Below are positions 11,771 to 22,944 of a stretch of 64,000 nt of DNA, piece by piece; position 1 is the first letter of the stretch; each line of letters opens with the position of its first letter. Below the pieces are notes generated by a model. It had not been told where the DNA came from. It did not search any database and was given only the letters and a program-made list of their open reading frames with translations. The DNA is taken from positions 716,551,867-716,615,866 of the forward strand of contig NC_081413.1 in the NCBI RefSeq assembly GCF_030272615.1, read 5' to 3'. Made by a program: the position numbers and the translations under genes. This stretch comes from Cryptomeria japonica (Eukaryota > Streptophyta > Pinopsida > Cupressales > Cupressaceae).

Positions 11771-12752
11771 ACTGAATTTCCTCTTCCTGAGCTTCCAAAT
11801 ATGCCCCTAGAATTGTTTCTTCCTCTGAAGGATCCTCTAAATGGCCCCCTTGAAGAGTCTCCACCACCTTCTCTTCTTGCCTTGATTTTTCTTCATTCCT
11901 TGATGTTTGTTGTCCTCTATTAAAAGTGCCCATTCCTCTAAAGGATCTACCACCTCTAAACTTTTGATTTTGTTTACTCCTCCTCTTGATTTTGTCTTTT
12001 GCCCTTAATGCTAACTGAATGGTATCAAGAGTAAGGATACTAATTTCATCTTGTATATTTTGTCTCAATCCATTCATGTATCTAGCCAATTTCTCCACCT
12101 CATTCTCATGCTTCTTAGCTCTGAGGCTTAGTTTATGGAATTCCTCCATGTAAGCATTGACATCTAACTCCCTTTGTTTCAAATTTTGCAGTCTCTTATG
12201 AATTTGAACCTCATAATCTCCTGGAAGGAATTGTGCCTTAAGTCTAATCTTCATACGCTCCCATGAAGTTATCTTCTTTTTGCCTTCTTGTATCCTTTCT
12301 TCTTGCATCATATTCCACCAAACCAATGTTGATCCTCTCATTCTTGATTTGGCCACATTAACTCTTTTCTCTTCTGCTACCTCTTTGTAATCAAAGTGAT
12401 TATTAAGAGCTTCTATCCAATCTATCAACTCTTCTCCATTGAAGTTTCCTCCATATGTGGGTAATCCATCCAAATTGTCCTTAGAAATAGATTTGACTGC
12501 ATCTAGGAATAACTTTTGGTCTTGAGGCATAGCTACTGCTATTGGTTCCTCTCCATCTTCCACTTCTTCATCAGTCTCATCACCCCATTCTATCTTAACC
12601 TTTCCCTTCTCCTTCTTTGCCTCTCTCGTTCCTCTGCTTCCTTCTGCATCCTTCAATCCTTTTATCATCTCTACCACCATCTGTCGGATGGCTTCTAGAG
12701 TCGTTGCCTTTGGAGGCATTGAACTTGCTTCTAATTCTTCACAATCTGACAT
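11658..12752 (-). CDS. Chromo-C Gag (364 codons, C-terminus frameshifted)
   Basis: An uninterrupted minus-strand frame. An acidic N-terminal part (EWGDETDEEVEDGEE) precedes the gag core: LPTYGGNFNGEELIDWIEALNNHF, STLVWWNMM, SWERMKIRLKAQFLP, ELDVNAYMEEFHKLSLRA and YMNGLR, characteristic of chromovirus Gag. A basic Arg/Gly stretch (KFRGGRSFRGMG) follows. The zinc knuckle that should come next is present but in another frame, so the last about 25 residues of this frame are out-of-frame sequence. Gag forms the particle. The start codon is near the LTR, just after the PBS, as expected. It may have been translatable but lacks the knuckle. Confidence 0.85.
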   Translation of the reverse strand: MSDCEELEASSMPPKATTLEAIRQMVVEMIKGLKDAEGSRGTREAKKEKGKVKIEWGDETDEEVEDGEEPIAVAMPQDQKLFLDAVKSISKDNLDGLPTYGGNFNGEELIDWIEALNNHFDYKEVAEEKRVNVAKSRMRGSTLVWWNMMQEERIQEGKKKITSWERMKIRLKAQFLPGDYEVQIHKRLQNLKQRELDVNAYMEEFHKLSLRAKKHENEVEKLARYMNGLRQNIQDEISILTLDTIQLALRAKDKIKRRSKQNQKFRGGRSFRGMGTFNRGQQTSRNEEKSRQEEKVVETLQGGHLEDPSEEETILGAYLEAQEEEIQFSLLDVTIVIKLATQWEGVQRKQPTLHTHTWVREEHN

Positions 12753-12773
12753 ACACCAAATCTTTCAAAGAAT

Positions 12774-12786
12774 GGCTCTGATACCA
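12774..12786 (-). promoter_or_regulatory. Chromo-C primer-binding site (initiator Met type)
   Basis: The minus strand reads TGGTATCAGAGCC three bases after the 5' LTR. This is the classic plant primer site complementary to the 3' end of initiator tRNA-Met. Confidence 0.9.
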
Positions 12787-12789
12787 CTC

Positions 12790-14428
12790 TAATGCAGAGA
12801 TCTTGTGCCTAGCTCTCCAATTCACCCTTACTCACCCCAACTCCTCAACTCACCCTTCTACTCAAGCTCCTCCAAGATAACTTGTTAGGGTACACTCCTT
12901 AGACCTCCAAGGCCTAAAATCTATTGGCTTGCCTCCTAGGTATAGCCTCTTGAGGTTTCTTGTTGGTTTTGACCCAAATCTCTGATTTTGAGATGGTCTC
13001 TTACTAGTTTCCCAAAACTCTAGCTAGGCTCCAAAGACCTCCGCCAAGGATCTTCACTCTAACCATGTTTAAAGTTTGTGGTTATGTTTTGCAGGTATTT
13101 CAAAGGTCATTTTATTCATTGTAAAGGTCTGCACTTTCCTCCCAAGCCCTAGGCTTTCAACTTGCTTCTATCGGCTACTATTAGGCCTAAATGACTAGCC
13201 CTTCTAGGACTATTTTTTGGTCTTTTCCCCCAAAATTTCCTAACAAACCCCAAATATTTTTACATATTCAGATACCCATTTGTAATTTAAACAAGATCAC
13301 AAATTTTTCCATTTGGGTTTTTTGTACAACTAGGGTAAATCAAAATGAGCTATTTTTAAGGGGTTTAGGGCTTCCAGACAGTTTTGGAAGATGTGCTCCA
13401 AACTCTTCACCACTCAAAATATACAACCAGAAAAATATTGGATAATTTTTTTACACCCATATACCTTTCCAAAACACTATGTTTTGCTAAGGTATTAGTT
13501 CCCCATAGCTCTGAAAATGAGCAATCTCTGCTGCCCCCACACACTAGCTTCAAGCTTGTGTGTTGTTCATCTCACCCATTCTCCTCCTTGTGGCCTGAAA
13601 AAACACAAAATGCCTACTCTAAACCTATTTAAAAAGCCTACCCAATCCATCCAATGGATTGTGACTTGTGCCATTCATGGATGCTTAGGTAAAATGCATT
13701 TTTACAATCAAAACCCCAAATTTCAAGGGTTTGTGAGCAACTATTACAAAAACGGTGATAACTTTTGATTCAAAGAACTTAAGACCTTCATATTATACTT
13801 GTTGGAAAGGTAAAATAAATTTATAACTTTGTATGCTACTATGAGCACCGTACCAGACCATACAGGTCATACAAAATCAGAAATTCAAAGCAAAAATAGT
13901 CCAAATGTGAGAAAAAGCATAGGAAACCCTTGGCAAATGAATTGAATGCGAACCAAAAGTTGATTAACCTCGTATTGGAGATGTTTAGAATGTTTTATAA
14001 AAAATTTCAAGATGGTTCCAACCAACTTCCAATGCCATTTCCTTTATGGACAACTTTTGCCTAAAAATGCAAAAGTTGTCATGACAATTTTGACAACTTT
14101 TACCTATGAGTGCAAAAACACACTCCAAGGCTCTCAAGGCCTTAAAAATCACCCAAATGGCATCCTAAAATGGATTTAAACTATTTACAAAAATTCTAGC
14201 AAGTTTCCAGGCATCCACCTAGTACAAACCAAAAATTGACATTTTGACATCATTTTAGGATAATGACAATTTTGGATCATGAGCACAACAAAAGTGTGGA
14301 CAACCAAACTATGGCTTCAAAAAGCATCATAGGACTTATTCCACCTTATTAAAACATAAAATAACTTGAAATCACACAAAAACTCTAAAATTCAAGAAAA
14401 TACAACTTGAGCTAGGTGCCCTGCACCA
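12790..14428 (-). repeat. Chromo-C 5' LTR
   Basis: Partner of 6498-8142. It ends in GCACCA at 14428 and is followed by the duplication CAATG (14429-14433). Divergence from the partner is spread along its length as single-base changes and small indels. Confidence 0.9.
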
Positions 14429-14433
14429 CAATG

Positions 14434-15720
14434 TTTTTCTCTTAGAGCATTGATCAAGTGACTTAGGAATGACAACTCCAAGAATGAGTTATATTTGATC
14501 TACATACATGAATGCATTTCTAAGATCCATATGATGTGTTTAAAACTATGATGATTAAGTTTAGGATGAAGATAATGATATGATAAAGATTAACAAATTA
14601 TCCTAACATGATATACTAGCCTAGCATGAATATTTTATGATATGAGAATACTTCTAAATGATATGATGATATTTTAAACAAAGAGAGACTAAGATGCTTA
14701 GTAAATTAGGCTATAATGTAGATGCATAAAAACTTGGAGATATGGATAATGAAGAATGGGAGCTCTATTTATAGGGAAAATAGGGCAATGGATGGTTAAG
14801 ATTGAATAATCTTAACAGGGCTAGGATTGAAAATTAATTAATCCATGTTTATAATTTTCACCAATGAAATGGTGAAAATTGTCAATAAGAGGTTGCTTGA
14901 GAGGAGATGAAAGAAGCATTAAATGTCTGAGAAGACATGAAGGTTACCCTAGGAGGTAAGGGTTAAGGTTAGGTTAGGGTTATCCAATGAATAAAGCTTT
15001 TACCCAAGGAGTAAACTCTTGTTCAAGGGTTAAATGGATAACCATGGTCAAAGTTATAAGTGTTTGATGAGACCCTTGAGTCAAAAGGATGGTTAAGTTA
15101 GAGGAAAGTCTCTAACCAAAGGTCAAAGATGAGTTAACCATAAATGGTTATGTAAGAGCCTTTAATGATTTAGAAGACTTTAGAGGTTAACCATTTGAAG
15201 AAACAAAGACTTTAATGGTTATTGAAGACTTTGGAGGCTTTGAGAAGTGACTTCCCTTTGCTTAGGAATGTGACAATAATTAGGAGATGAATTAGGCTAA
15301 ATTGGAAGTGATTAGAAGAATCTAGAAGCGGTTTAGGAGGCAAGTGGGAGATGTAGGAAAATGCAAGTGGATGAGGGAAAAGGATTTTAATTAAAATAAA
15401 ATTGCTTTATTTCAACTGAAATAGATGCAACTTGCATAAATACAAGTGGGGGGATTTAAAAAATAAATTAGATTTATTTATTTGCAAGGATCAATTTAAT
15501 TAAATGTAAATTTAATTAAAAAGGGAGAAAGGGGAATTAATTAAATAAAGTAATTTATTTAATTAAAGGCTTAGAAAAGGTTTAGGTCAATTTAATTAAA
15601 TAAGTTGAGTAATTTATTTAATCAAATAGATGAAAATGAAGAAATTAATTAAATAGAATTTAATTAATACGAGGAATGGGGTTAAAATAAATATTAAATA
15701 TTTATTTAGGAAAGTGGTCA
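14434..15720 (-). repeat. Tat-M1 5' LTR, main part
   Basis: Continuation of the LTR begun at 6338-6497. The minus strand starts TGACCAC at 15720 (boundary inferred, since the partner LTR is outside), passes AT-rich inverted repeats made of AATTAAATAAA/TTTATTTAATT (15440-15700), a TATA box, and ends where Chromo-C inserted. Total LTR length without the insertion is about 1.45 kb. Confidence 0.6.
14765..14773 (-). promoter_or_regulatory. TATA box of Tat-M1 LTR
   Basis: The minus strand reads TATAAATAG within CCCTATAAATAGAGC, an ideal plant TATA box placed in the middle of the LTR, as expected for the U3/R border. Confidence 0.65.
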
Positions 15721-15829
15721 GATTTATACGTCTATGAGCATCATATAGGGTCCATGTCTGCATATCATCACAAAACAATAAAAATTCCAAGTATACAATG
15801 ATATCACCATAATCAATATAGTACAAATG

Positions 15830-17630
15830 TCTCAATGATACAAATACAAGATAAGATCAAGTCTCAAATCAAGGATGCCCTGTACCACTCCCACCTGACT
15901 TTGTCTGTCTTTGTGGCTATGGGAGAGATGATCCTCCAGATGGCCTTGCTCCTCAATCCCTACTCCTCTGAAGAGGCCCCATAACCCCACCATTGTTGGT
16001 ATACATCCTGTCGGATACATGAGTAGTCGCATAGATCCCAACTCTTTGACTCTCTGAGACTAGATCCTCATATTATCGATGCCAATATGTTGTCTCCTTC
16101 CCAGCTTGATATAGTGCTCTAACAATATCAACTAAGAGAGTGCCATATCCAACTTGTTGAATATGATCAAGGATAGCTTGTGGATCTTGCTGTCTCCTCA
16201 CAACTCTATCCCTCTCAACAGTGAGTTTTTGTGCCTGTGCCCTGAGCTGCTCTATCTATGCTTTGAAGTCGTCTATGGTCTCCTGATATGGCACATCCTG
16301 CATGCCCTCATCTCCACCTATCGAAGTCTCCACCCGAGTAGCTCTCATGATCCTTTGAATCCTCCTCATCCCAACCACCCCGAGCTGCAATAATCCCTGG
16401 ATCTGGAAGAATATGACCAAAATCAATACCTCTCCCTTGATCCTTGTCCAATCCTCTGCCTCTGCCTAGTCCTGGAGAGGGTAATCCTCTTGTTTCTCTC
16501 AACTCTCCTCTGCCTGTATCCCGACCAATCCACCCTACATCTCTACCTATTGGAAGAAGTACTCCTCCTAGCTTCCCAATCCTACCTACCATGGGAAATG
16601 GTCTCCGAACCCTACCAACCTATGCAAAAGGTCCTCCTCAGACTCTCACCTGACCTCCCCTTCATCCTCGTCTCCCTCCTCTCCCATCTCCACCCTCATC
16701 TCCCTCATCTCCCCCGACCTCTTGTGCATCTCTTAGCTCTCGTCTGCGTCTCCATCATCGAACAACAAGATCATTTGAATCATCCTCCTCATCTCCTAAG
16801 CTGGGAGGAAGGTCTACTAGATTGGTAATGCGAGGAAATGGGTGTGCAAGCATATACTGCGCATAATCTGTTGTAATCTAGGCATCCAAAATGTGTAATC
16901 TCAAATCATAAGCTACAATTAGAACAACTAAAAACTTTGTGTGTGCTATCTCAAATGATAAAGAAGGGCCCCAATCTCACCTATGCTTCTATCATTGTGC
17001 ATACATGGTGACACCAAAAGGCATGTGCTACATAATCCCAAACTGTCTCAAAATGCAACCAAACAACTGTCGCTCAATAATATACGGAGTACGACCAATC
17101 AAATACCTACTCTACAAAATCAATAGAAAAGTCCAAGCATCCTCCATCCAAGGATCACAATAAATATATGGTCTCCAAATCACAGTATCCATGGAGTCTA
17201 AAACCCATCGCTAATACTCAATCTTACCCAACTTAGGTTGAGTAATGATACCTCTGTACAAATATACATGTGGCTGGCCCTCATTGCAAACTCTATCATG
17301 AATAGGTTGGGTAACAAAAATATGCTCCCAGCACCAAACCTATAGCAGTGTACATCGAGTCAACAAGAAAGCCCTGCCATCATAAACAACCTAATGTAGA
17401 TCATGATATAAGTGTGCAAGCATACACATACCACATGCATAATGAGTCTGATGTTGCATCATGCTTAGCAAGATCCCATCCCAAACAACAACAAAACCTC
17501 AAGATCTCCTATCATGACAAATGAATCCACCAATCAAGCCTGCAAGAATCACTAAGAGAGTCTCATAGTGCATAATCATGTCCTCCCATCTAATCTGTCC
17601 TCCATCAATGCTGTCATCTGCAAATACGAC
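15830..17630 (-). pseudogene. Plant mobile domain (PMD, aminotransferase-like) gene fragment
   Basis: The minus strand from 17630 reads, through several stops, LLVILAGLIGGFICHD, HYACGMCMLAHLYHDL, WCWEHIFVTQP and ERQLFGCILRQFGI..HMPFG. These match the order of conserved blocks in plant mobile domain proteins (YAWGAA-LAHLYR, W-WE, V-RQFG-Q-IP) as I know them. A low-complexity C-terminal part follows (16592-16308), rich in Arg and Gly. The N-terminal end is missing because the Tat-B LTR starts exactly at 17631; the other half should lie beyond Tat-B, outside the window. PMD proteins occur both as host genes (MAIN family) and inside transposons. Which this was is not clear. Confidence 0.65.
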
Positions 17631-19263
17631 TATAGCATCGTAAATTGTACACCCTTCCTAGGGTGGTACAATTCCACGCTTGGTTAGCACTCATTTTAGT
17701 ATGTTTTGAATCTTGCATTTCTCATCTCCTTTAAGTATTTAATTAATTAATTTAATTAAATCTAAATCCATATTTCACCTCTTCACATGTTATAAAGTTG
17801 GCCCCTTTACCCTAAGTGTGCCCCTTTTCGTTTTATTCCTCCAATTAATCATTAAATCATAAACCCTAATTATGTCCTATTTTGATCTTTAAGGCTCGAT
17901 TTATCGTATCAAAACATCTCAGAATCAACTATAATTTTGGGATTCGCTATGATATCATCATATCTAATGGCCCTGAAAAGTTGGTGAAAAGTTGGTCGGA
18001 CCATGTACACTTTGCACACGATCCACGACAATTTTCCCAAAATTTTGGGAGCATAATACTATGATATTATAATGCTTAACCCAAATAATTGGCAGGAAAT
18101 TCAAATCCTAGGTCAGCCTAAAGATGGAATTAAGATCTAGGGTTTCATACCTAAGAGCTCTCTTTCTTCATTTGAAAGGTTGAGGAATCCAATGTGGAAA
18201 ATTTTTTTGGAGCGATTACAAGGAGCCTTCTATGTAGCGAAAGAGTAGATCTTTGGAGTCTTCAACAACATTCAACAATACCTATCAAGCATTCTTTCAT
18301 CAATTGGGGGCTTTTGAAGATATGGGAAAACAATAGGAGATCACCGACTGAAGATTGTCTTGTACCTCTCCCTCAGGGTTGGGTATGATTTCATGTTGTT
18401 TCTATGTCTTTGTATGAGATTTATTACATAAATTTAATTTACATTCATGCTTTAGATCACTTTGCATCATTGATTTAGAGCATTTACTTTGTCAATTACA
18501 AGCAAATAGGGTTTACTCTTAGGGTTGCTCTAGATTGTTTACTCTCATCCTAGGATCTTGCACGCACACAAGGTTCCTACACACACTATTTTACTTTACA
18601 AATTGGCTATTTGTTGAGGTGGAAATCACCAAAATAGGGGTTTGACTAAGGCAAAACCCCATACAAAACCCTATTTTTCGACTATAGTTGTAGGTTCGGA
18701 TCCGAGCGTCGCTAGAAGTTTTAGGACCAACAGAGTGCATAGGAACTATTTCGAGGGTCAAAATTCACCAAAAACCCCTGGGATAGGGGTATGGTGCCCT
18801 GATCCTCCCTATTATCAGAAAGGTTTGACAGAGCAACAGGTTTCAGATCCCAGTTTCCAGTTCGACAGGTACAACTTAAGGTCTACAGAATCAGGACAGT
18901 GGTGCAACACCTTGGTCCCAGACATTTTGGATCAGAATTATGACATAGGTGTACCTCTAAATTTTCCTCTTAATCTGTACTTTTCAGCAACATATCATTT
19001 ATTCTCAACTCTAGATTTCCAAATTAGGGTTGTTTATGCATACTTGTATTCTAGGTTGAATCATTCAAAACTGCACTCTTGCATCACTTCTTCTCCGCAT
19101 TTGCAACAAAGGAATAGAAACCTTAAGAGGTAATCCTTGGCTCTCTCTTCCTCACAAGAAGTATCCAAAGTGTGTCACCTCCCCAGGCTCTTTCGTATTC
19201 CAGAGTGTGTACATGAGAGTGGGATTAGGACTAGTTTGCTTAGTCTCACTTCCCCCCTACACA
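17631..19263 (+). repeat. Tat-B 5' LTR
   Basis: 1633 bp, starting TATAGCATCGTAAATTG (first G changed to A relative to the solo LTR) and ending CCTACACA directly before the PBS. It aligns by eye with the reverse complement of 40998-42627 throughout, which fixes both ends. The TATA region seen in the solo LTR is degraded here. Confidence 0.85.
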
Positions 19264-19266
19264 TTT

Positions 19267-19284
19267 TGGTGAACCCGGCGTGAA
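19267..19284 (+). promoter_or_regulatory. Tat-B primer-binding site
   Basis: TGGTGAACCCGGCGTGAA begins three bases after the LTR. It has the TGG start expected for tRNA priming. The tRNA was not identified. Confidence 0.6.
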
Positions 19285-19458
19285 CTTAATCTCATTTTCA
19301 TTGCATTGCATTTTTAGATATAGATTTAGTATCTCCTCATTTTGCTTTATAAACATAAAATACCAAAAAAAAAGAGTGAAGAATTCAAGAAAAAGAAAAG
19401 GATTTCCTTTATTTGCTTGCATTTTGTGTTTAAATTTCATTCAATTTCCATTTCAAAA

Positions 19459-20506
19459 TGTCAGATTTTTATTTGCAAGATGTTCATGCTTTTGATGATG
19501 TATGAAATTATGTTGATTATGAGTTTAGTAAGGATGAATTAGATGAATCTATAGAAGAGTTTTGAACCTTAATCCTTCTAAACCCTCATTTTGCCAAAAA
19601 CTATTCAATCTTGTTATTATGAAATTTCATAGTGATGAGAAAGATAAGTTGAATGACTCATCTCATGGGTACATTCCTATCAACTCATCCACTAGATCTA
19701 GTGACATGGTTGCTTACCATAATTCTCTTTATGAGGATATGTCTCCTTTTGAATCAAAAGACAAACCTTTCAACCAATATGATCACGCTTTGTTGGATGA
19801 TACCCTTGATGACTTTATGTCTTTGCCTAAATCTCCAAACAAAAACAATACATCTAAAAGGCTAATCAAAATGATAAATGTTAATGAACATAGCAAGCCT
19901 CTTTTTGTGGTCCAAGGTGCTTATCCTTCTTCAACATCATCTCTCCCTAATCAATCTCTTTTCACGGTTCAAGCTGGATATAGTAATGACTCCTTTAGCA
20001 CTACTAATAAACCTATCATTATTGTGCAAGGAAGAAATCCCACTAAGAGTCCTTATAGTTATACTAAACAATTAACTAAGGAGAGTCATCATGTAGTTGC
20101 CCATACCTATAAAACAATAAATAATAGGAAACCTAAGCCTCCTCTGGTTATCCCAACTTCTCTTCGTGATCCTCAACCTATTCTTCTTCAAGCACCCTGT
20201 ATCTCACAAACTCTTGGCAAGGAATATGATCTCATTGAACAACTTAAAGCTACTCATGCAAAGATATCCCTTTGGGATTTGATTCAAACTTCCTCAACCC
20301 ATCATAAAATGTTACAAGATGCCTTGAAAACTTTAGATGTCCCATCCGTAGTGACATCTAATAACATGGCTTCCTTCATTGGTTCTATCACATCTCCTAA
20401 TGCTCAAATTGTGTTTACACAAGATGAGCTACCTACTAATGAGATTCAACTTCAATATGATCCTTTAATGATTATGGTCATCATAAATGATAGTGCGATG
20501 AGATAG
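19459..20506 (+). pseudogene. Tat-B ORF1, N-terminal region lacking a gag domain
   Basis: A first ATG at 19459 (MSDFYLQDVHAF) is followed by stops; the long frame runs 19562-20506. It contains a loosely threefold internal repeat (PLFVVQGAYPSS, SLFTVQAGYSND, PIIIVQGRNPTK) and then the pre-protease spacer YDLIEQLKATHAKISLWDLIQ also seen in N1, N2 and Tat-M1. None of the gag blocks (MEWF, LFPQSLGG, SYNI) nor a zinc knuckle is present, and only 0.3 kb separates it from the LTR, so Gag is absent. Whether this is an internal deletion in this copy or a family trait cannot be told from one copy. The repeat segment has no recognised function. Confidence 0.6.
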
Positions 20507-20968
20507 ACGTTAATGGACAATGGTTATGGCCTTAATGTTTGTAGCATTAACTTGTTGCATAAGATCAATGTGGATACATCTTTTATTAAGCCTCATTCTC
20601 TTGCTATCTAAGGCTTCGATAATGTTGCTAAATCTTCACCAGGTATCATCACCTTGCTTGTTAGGGTAGGTCCTATTACTTTTCCATATCCTATCCATGT
20701 CATGTCTGGAGATTTGACATATAACTTATTAGGGAGACCTTGAATTCATAGCATGCAAGTTGTCCCATCCACATTGCATAGGCAAGTTAAATTCATTTAC
20801 AACAATAAAGCATATACCTTGCTAGGTGACACAAATCTCCAAGCTTGTTTGCAAACATCAACATCTAAATCCTCTTCAATCGGTTCTTCCCCAACAATCT
20901 TAGATGATTCTTCCAAAGCTTCTACTCTTACTAGTGTGTATTTTTTCAAATTTATCTCCTACCAATAA
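20480..20968 (+). pseudogene. Tat-B aspartic protease (degraded)
   Basis: After a stop at 20504 the frame continues TLMDNGYGLNVCSI, the protease active-site loop in its DNG form, then LLVRVGPITF, SGDLTYNLLGRP, a stop where W of the PWIH motif is expected, and IHSMQVVPSTLHRQVKF. The block order equals that in N1 and N2 (DGGAG, LGRPWIHEM, VPSTYHR). At least three stops make it inactive. Confidence 0.7.
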
Positions 20969-20989
20969 TTCCTCAAGTGAACCTAAAGT

Positions 20990-21654
20990 TCTCCCAACCT
21001 GATTCTACCACTAAGGATGTCTTTTCTCCTACAAAGATTCTTGCAAAAGATGATTGGGAATCCCTTGAATTTACTCCTACCTTTATAGGATAATATAGAA
21101 TTACCCCTAGAGAACCTAAGGTTGACAAGAAGAAAGAAGAAGAAGAACCTAAAAAACAATCCACTCTATCTGGGCCATTAAGTAATAACTTTGTGGTGAC
21201 TTCTCAGACTTTGTCTCCCCTGAATTTTGATCTAGATTATTTTTATCCTTCACTTAATGAAAATCCACCTTCTCTTTCAAAAATGTCTAACCTCTATGGT
21301 CCTAGTTTTCATATCTTATCTAGGTGTGGATATAATGGTGATGGATGTGGTGCTCGAGAACAAGGGATAAAGGTTCCCTTGGAAAATAACTTCCGTGACA
21401 TGACATTTGGACTTGGCTATGATCCTTTTGAGCATACTAAAGCTTCCAAGAGATCATCTATTAGTGTTAATGTCATCTCTGCCTCTCTCTCAATAAAATA
21501 TCCAAAGTATATTGATTGTGATTCTTCTAGTATCTTTTCTTTGGATGTTTTTCCTACTGATGATTCCTTAGCCGAGTTCCTAGGAGTTTACGACAACCTT
21601 CCCCGTTATCACCATAATTGTGGTTTTTCCTATTACTTAAAAATAGAAGCCTAG
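20990..21654 (+). pseudogene. Tat-B PR-RT linker with G-patch-like motif
   Basis: After a Lys/Glu-rich stretch (near 21120-21160, KKEEEEPKKQS) an uninterrupted frame (21193-21654) contains LSRCGYNGDGCGAREQGIKV followed by TFGLGYDPFEH. The glycine spacing, the GI-x-P turn and the closing GLGY correspond to a G-patch. The same arrangement occurs in Tat-M1 (330-180, minus). Such modules bind nucleic acid or RNA helicases in other proteins; a role here is inference. Confidence 0.5.
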
Positions 21655-21882
21655 TTTGGGAAAGAAAGAAGCAATGATGAGATAGTTAAAGAATTTCCTC
21701 ACTTGCAAGATACTCCTTCACAAAGTAATCTCCTCATAAGTGATACTATTGATATTAAGATGGATCCTTGAGTTGAAGACAAAGCAATTAAGATAGGGAA
21801 ATGTCTTGATGAAGAAAAAAAAAGACAATATTCTAAGTTGTTACATTAATTCCCTGAAAACTTTGCTTGGATATATTCTAAC

Positions 21883-22173
21883 ATGCCTAGTATTGATCCT
21901 AAGATTGTCACTCATAACATTGTCTTAGTTCTTGATGCTAAACCTATGAAGCAAAAGACTCAAAATATGAACCCTAAAGTAGCATTACTTGTTAAGGTTG
22001 AGATTGAAAAATTATTGGATGCCAAATTCATTCGTCCTATCAATTATTCCCCATGGATTTCAAACATTGTGGCAGTGGCTAAATCTGATAACAAGATTAG
22101 GATGTGTACGGATTTTCGAGATCTTAATAAAGCCTCTCTGAAGGATTATTTCCCTCTCCCAAATATTAATATG
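21883..22173 (+). pseudogene. Tat-B reverse transcriptase, N-terminal part
   Basis: The frame has VALLVKVEIEKLLDAKFIRP, WISNIVAVAKSDNKIRMC and FRDLNKASLKDYFPLPNIN, the fingers/palm start of gypsy RT. It stops at 22173 where N1 inserted. RT resumes at 33677 in the frame expected if one copy of the 5-bp duplication (ATATG here, ATATT on the other side) is removed. Confidence 0.85.
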
Positions 22174-22941
22174 TGTAGACACCTAAAATTGTCATGTATA
22201 ATTAAATAAATATTTTATTTATTTAATTACTTTAGCCTAATTCTTCTATTAATTAAATAAATCTTTATTTATTTAATTAATTCATTTATCCTCTTCTAGC
22301 CTTATTTCTCATTTAAATAAATACTTTTATTTATTTAAATTGTCATTTTCCCAAATGAAATAAATATCTTATTTATTTAATTTATCCCACTTCTTCTATT
22401 AATTAAATAAATCTTTATTTATTTAATTAATTCATTAGCCTTTTCTACCTATGACACATGTCATTCATCTCTTAATTTATACACTACCTACCCTCTCATT
22501 ATTTTCTTATTTTCTCTACCTACCGTCTAATCATAGCCAACCATTTATCTTTTACACCTCTCAATCTTATCCCTACATTTCTTATGGTGTCTTCTATATA
22601 AGGAGATGCTTCCTTCATTATCAACCCTATGCACCTCGGATGATTACTCGACTACACTACACTTTTGAACTTTCATATGCGATCCTACTTGCAACCACAT
22701 TTTTGTTCTTTGTTGAACTCTTGTGCACATAAAATCTGAGAGCAAATATATCAAGCAAGATCAATGGAGATTTAAACCCTCTTGGACATGTGATGGTATA
22801 ATCTTTGTGATTTCATTTGATTTGCATTGTCTTAGGTAATCTTCATATGTTATGGTGGATCTTTGTTGTTGTTAGGATAGGGTTTTGTGGTTGAATTCAT
22901 TTAGTCTTTCAACATTGTTGTATCCATTTTCACCATATACA
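22174..22941 (+). repeat. N1 5' LTR
   Basis: 768 bp, starting TGTAGACACC and ending CCATATACA. The U3 region has five AT-rich inverted repeats built on AATTAAATAAA/TTTATTTAATT, then a TATA box at 22595-22603. It matches 32894-33676. Confidence 0.92.
22595..22603 (+). promoter_or_regulatory. TATA box in N1 5' LTR
   Basis: TATATAAGG about 420 bases into the LTR. It is conserved at 33315-33323 in the 3' LTR and changed to TATTTAAGG in the N2 LTRs. Confidence 0.65.
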
Positions 22942-22944
22942 TTT

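Larger units (their letters stand above)
6498..14428 (-). mobile_element. Chromo-C: full-length chromovirus (Ty3/gypsy)
   Basis: A 7.9-kb minus-strand element with two LTRs (6498-8142 and 12790-14428), an initiator-Met type PBS (12774-12786), gag, protease, RT, RNase H, integrase with a C-terminal chromodomain, and a polypurine tract at 8143-8156. The duplication CAATG flanks it at 6493-6497 and 14429-14433. The LTR ends are TGATGCAG at the left and, with one changed base, TAATGCAG at the right inner edge. The two LTRs are similar in length (1645 and 1639) but visibly diverged, so the insertion is not recent. The pol frame has stops and frameshifts. Confidence 0.9.
1..15720 (-). mobile_element. 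Tat-M1: 5' half of a Tat/Ogre-like Ty3/gypsy element, interrupted
   Basis: Read on the minus strand the order is 5' LTR (15720-14434, then 6497-6338), primer-binding site at 6333-6316, a 3-kb leader, gag, protease and a G-patch-like linker running off the left edge. The protease style (DGGAG and a GxPWIHE motif) and the Gag-spacer-PR organisation are those of the Tat/Ogre lineage. Chromo-C (6498-14428) splits the LTR, and the bases on its two sides join as LTR sequence around the duplication CAATG. RT, RNase H, integrase and the 3' LTR lie outside the window. The coding part is decayed by stops and frameshifts. Confidence 0.75.

Noticed and set aside
15830-16041. Small C-terminal frame as a separate gene
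   Set aside because: Better explained as the tail of the decayed PMD gene.
18642-19133. 163-codon open frame in the Tat-B 5' LTR
   Set aside because: It lies wholly in the LTR, is not open in the solo LTR of the same family, and shows no known motif.
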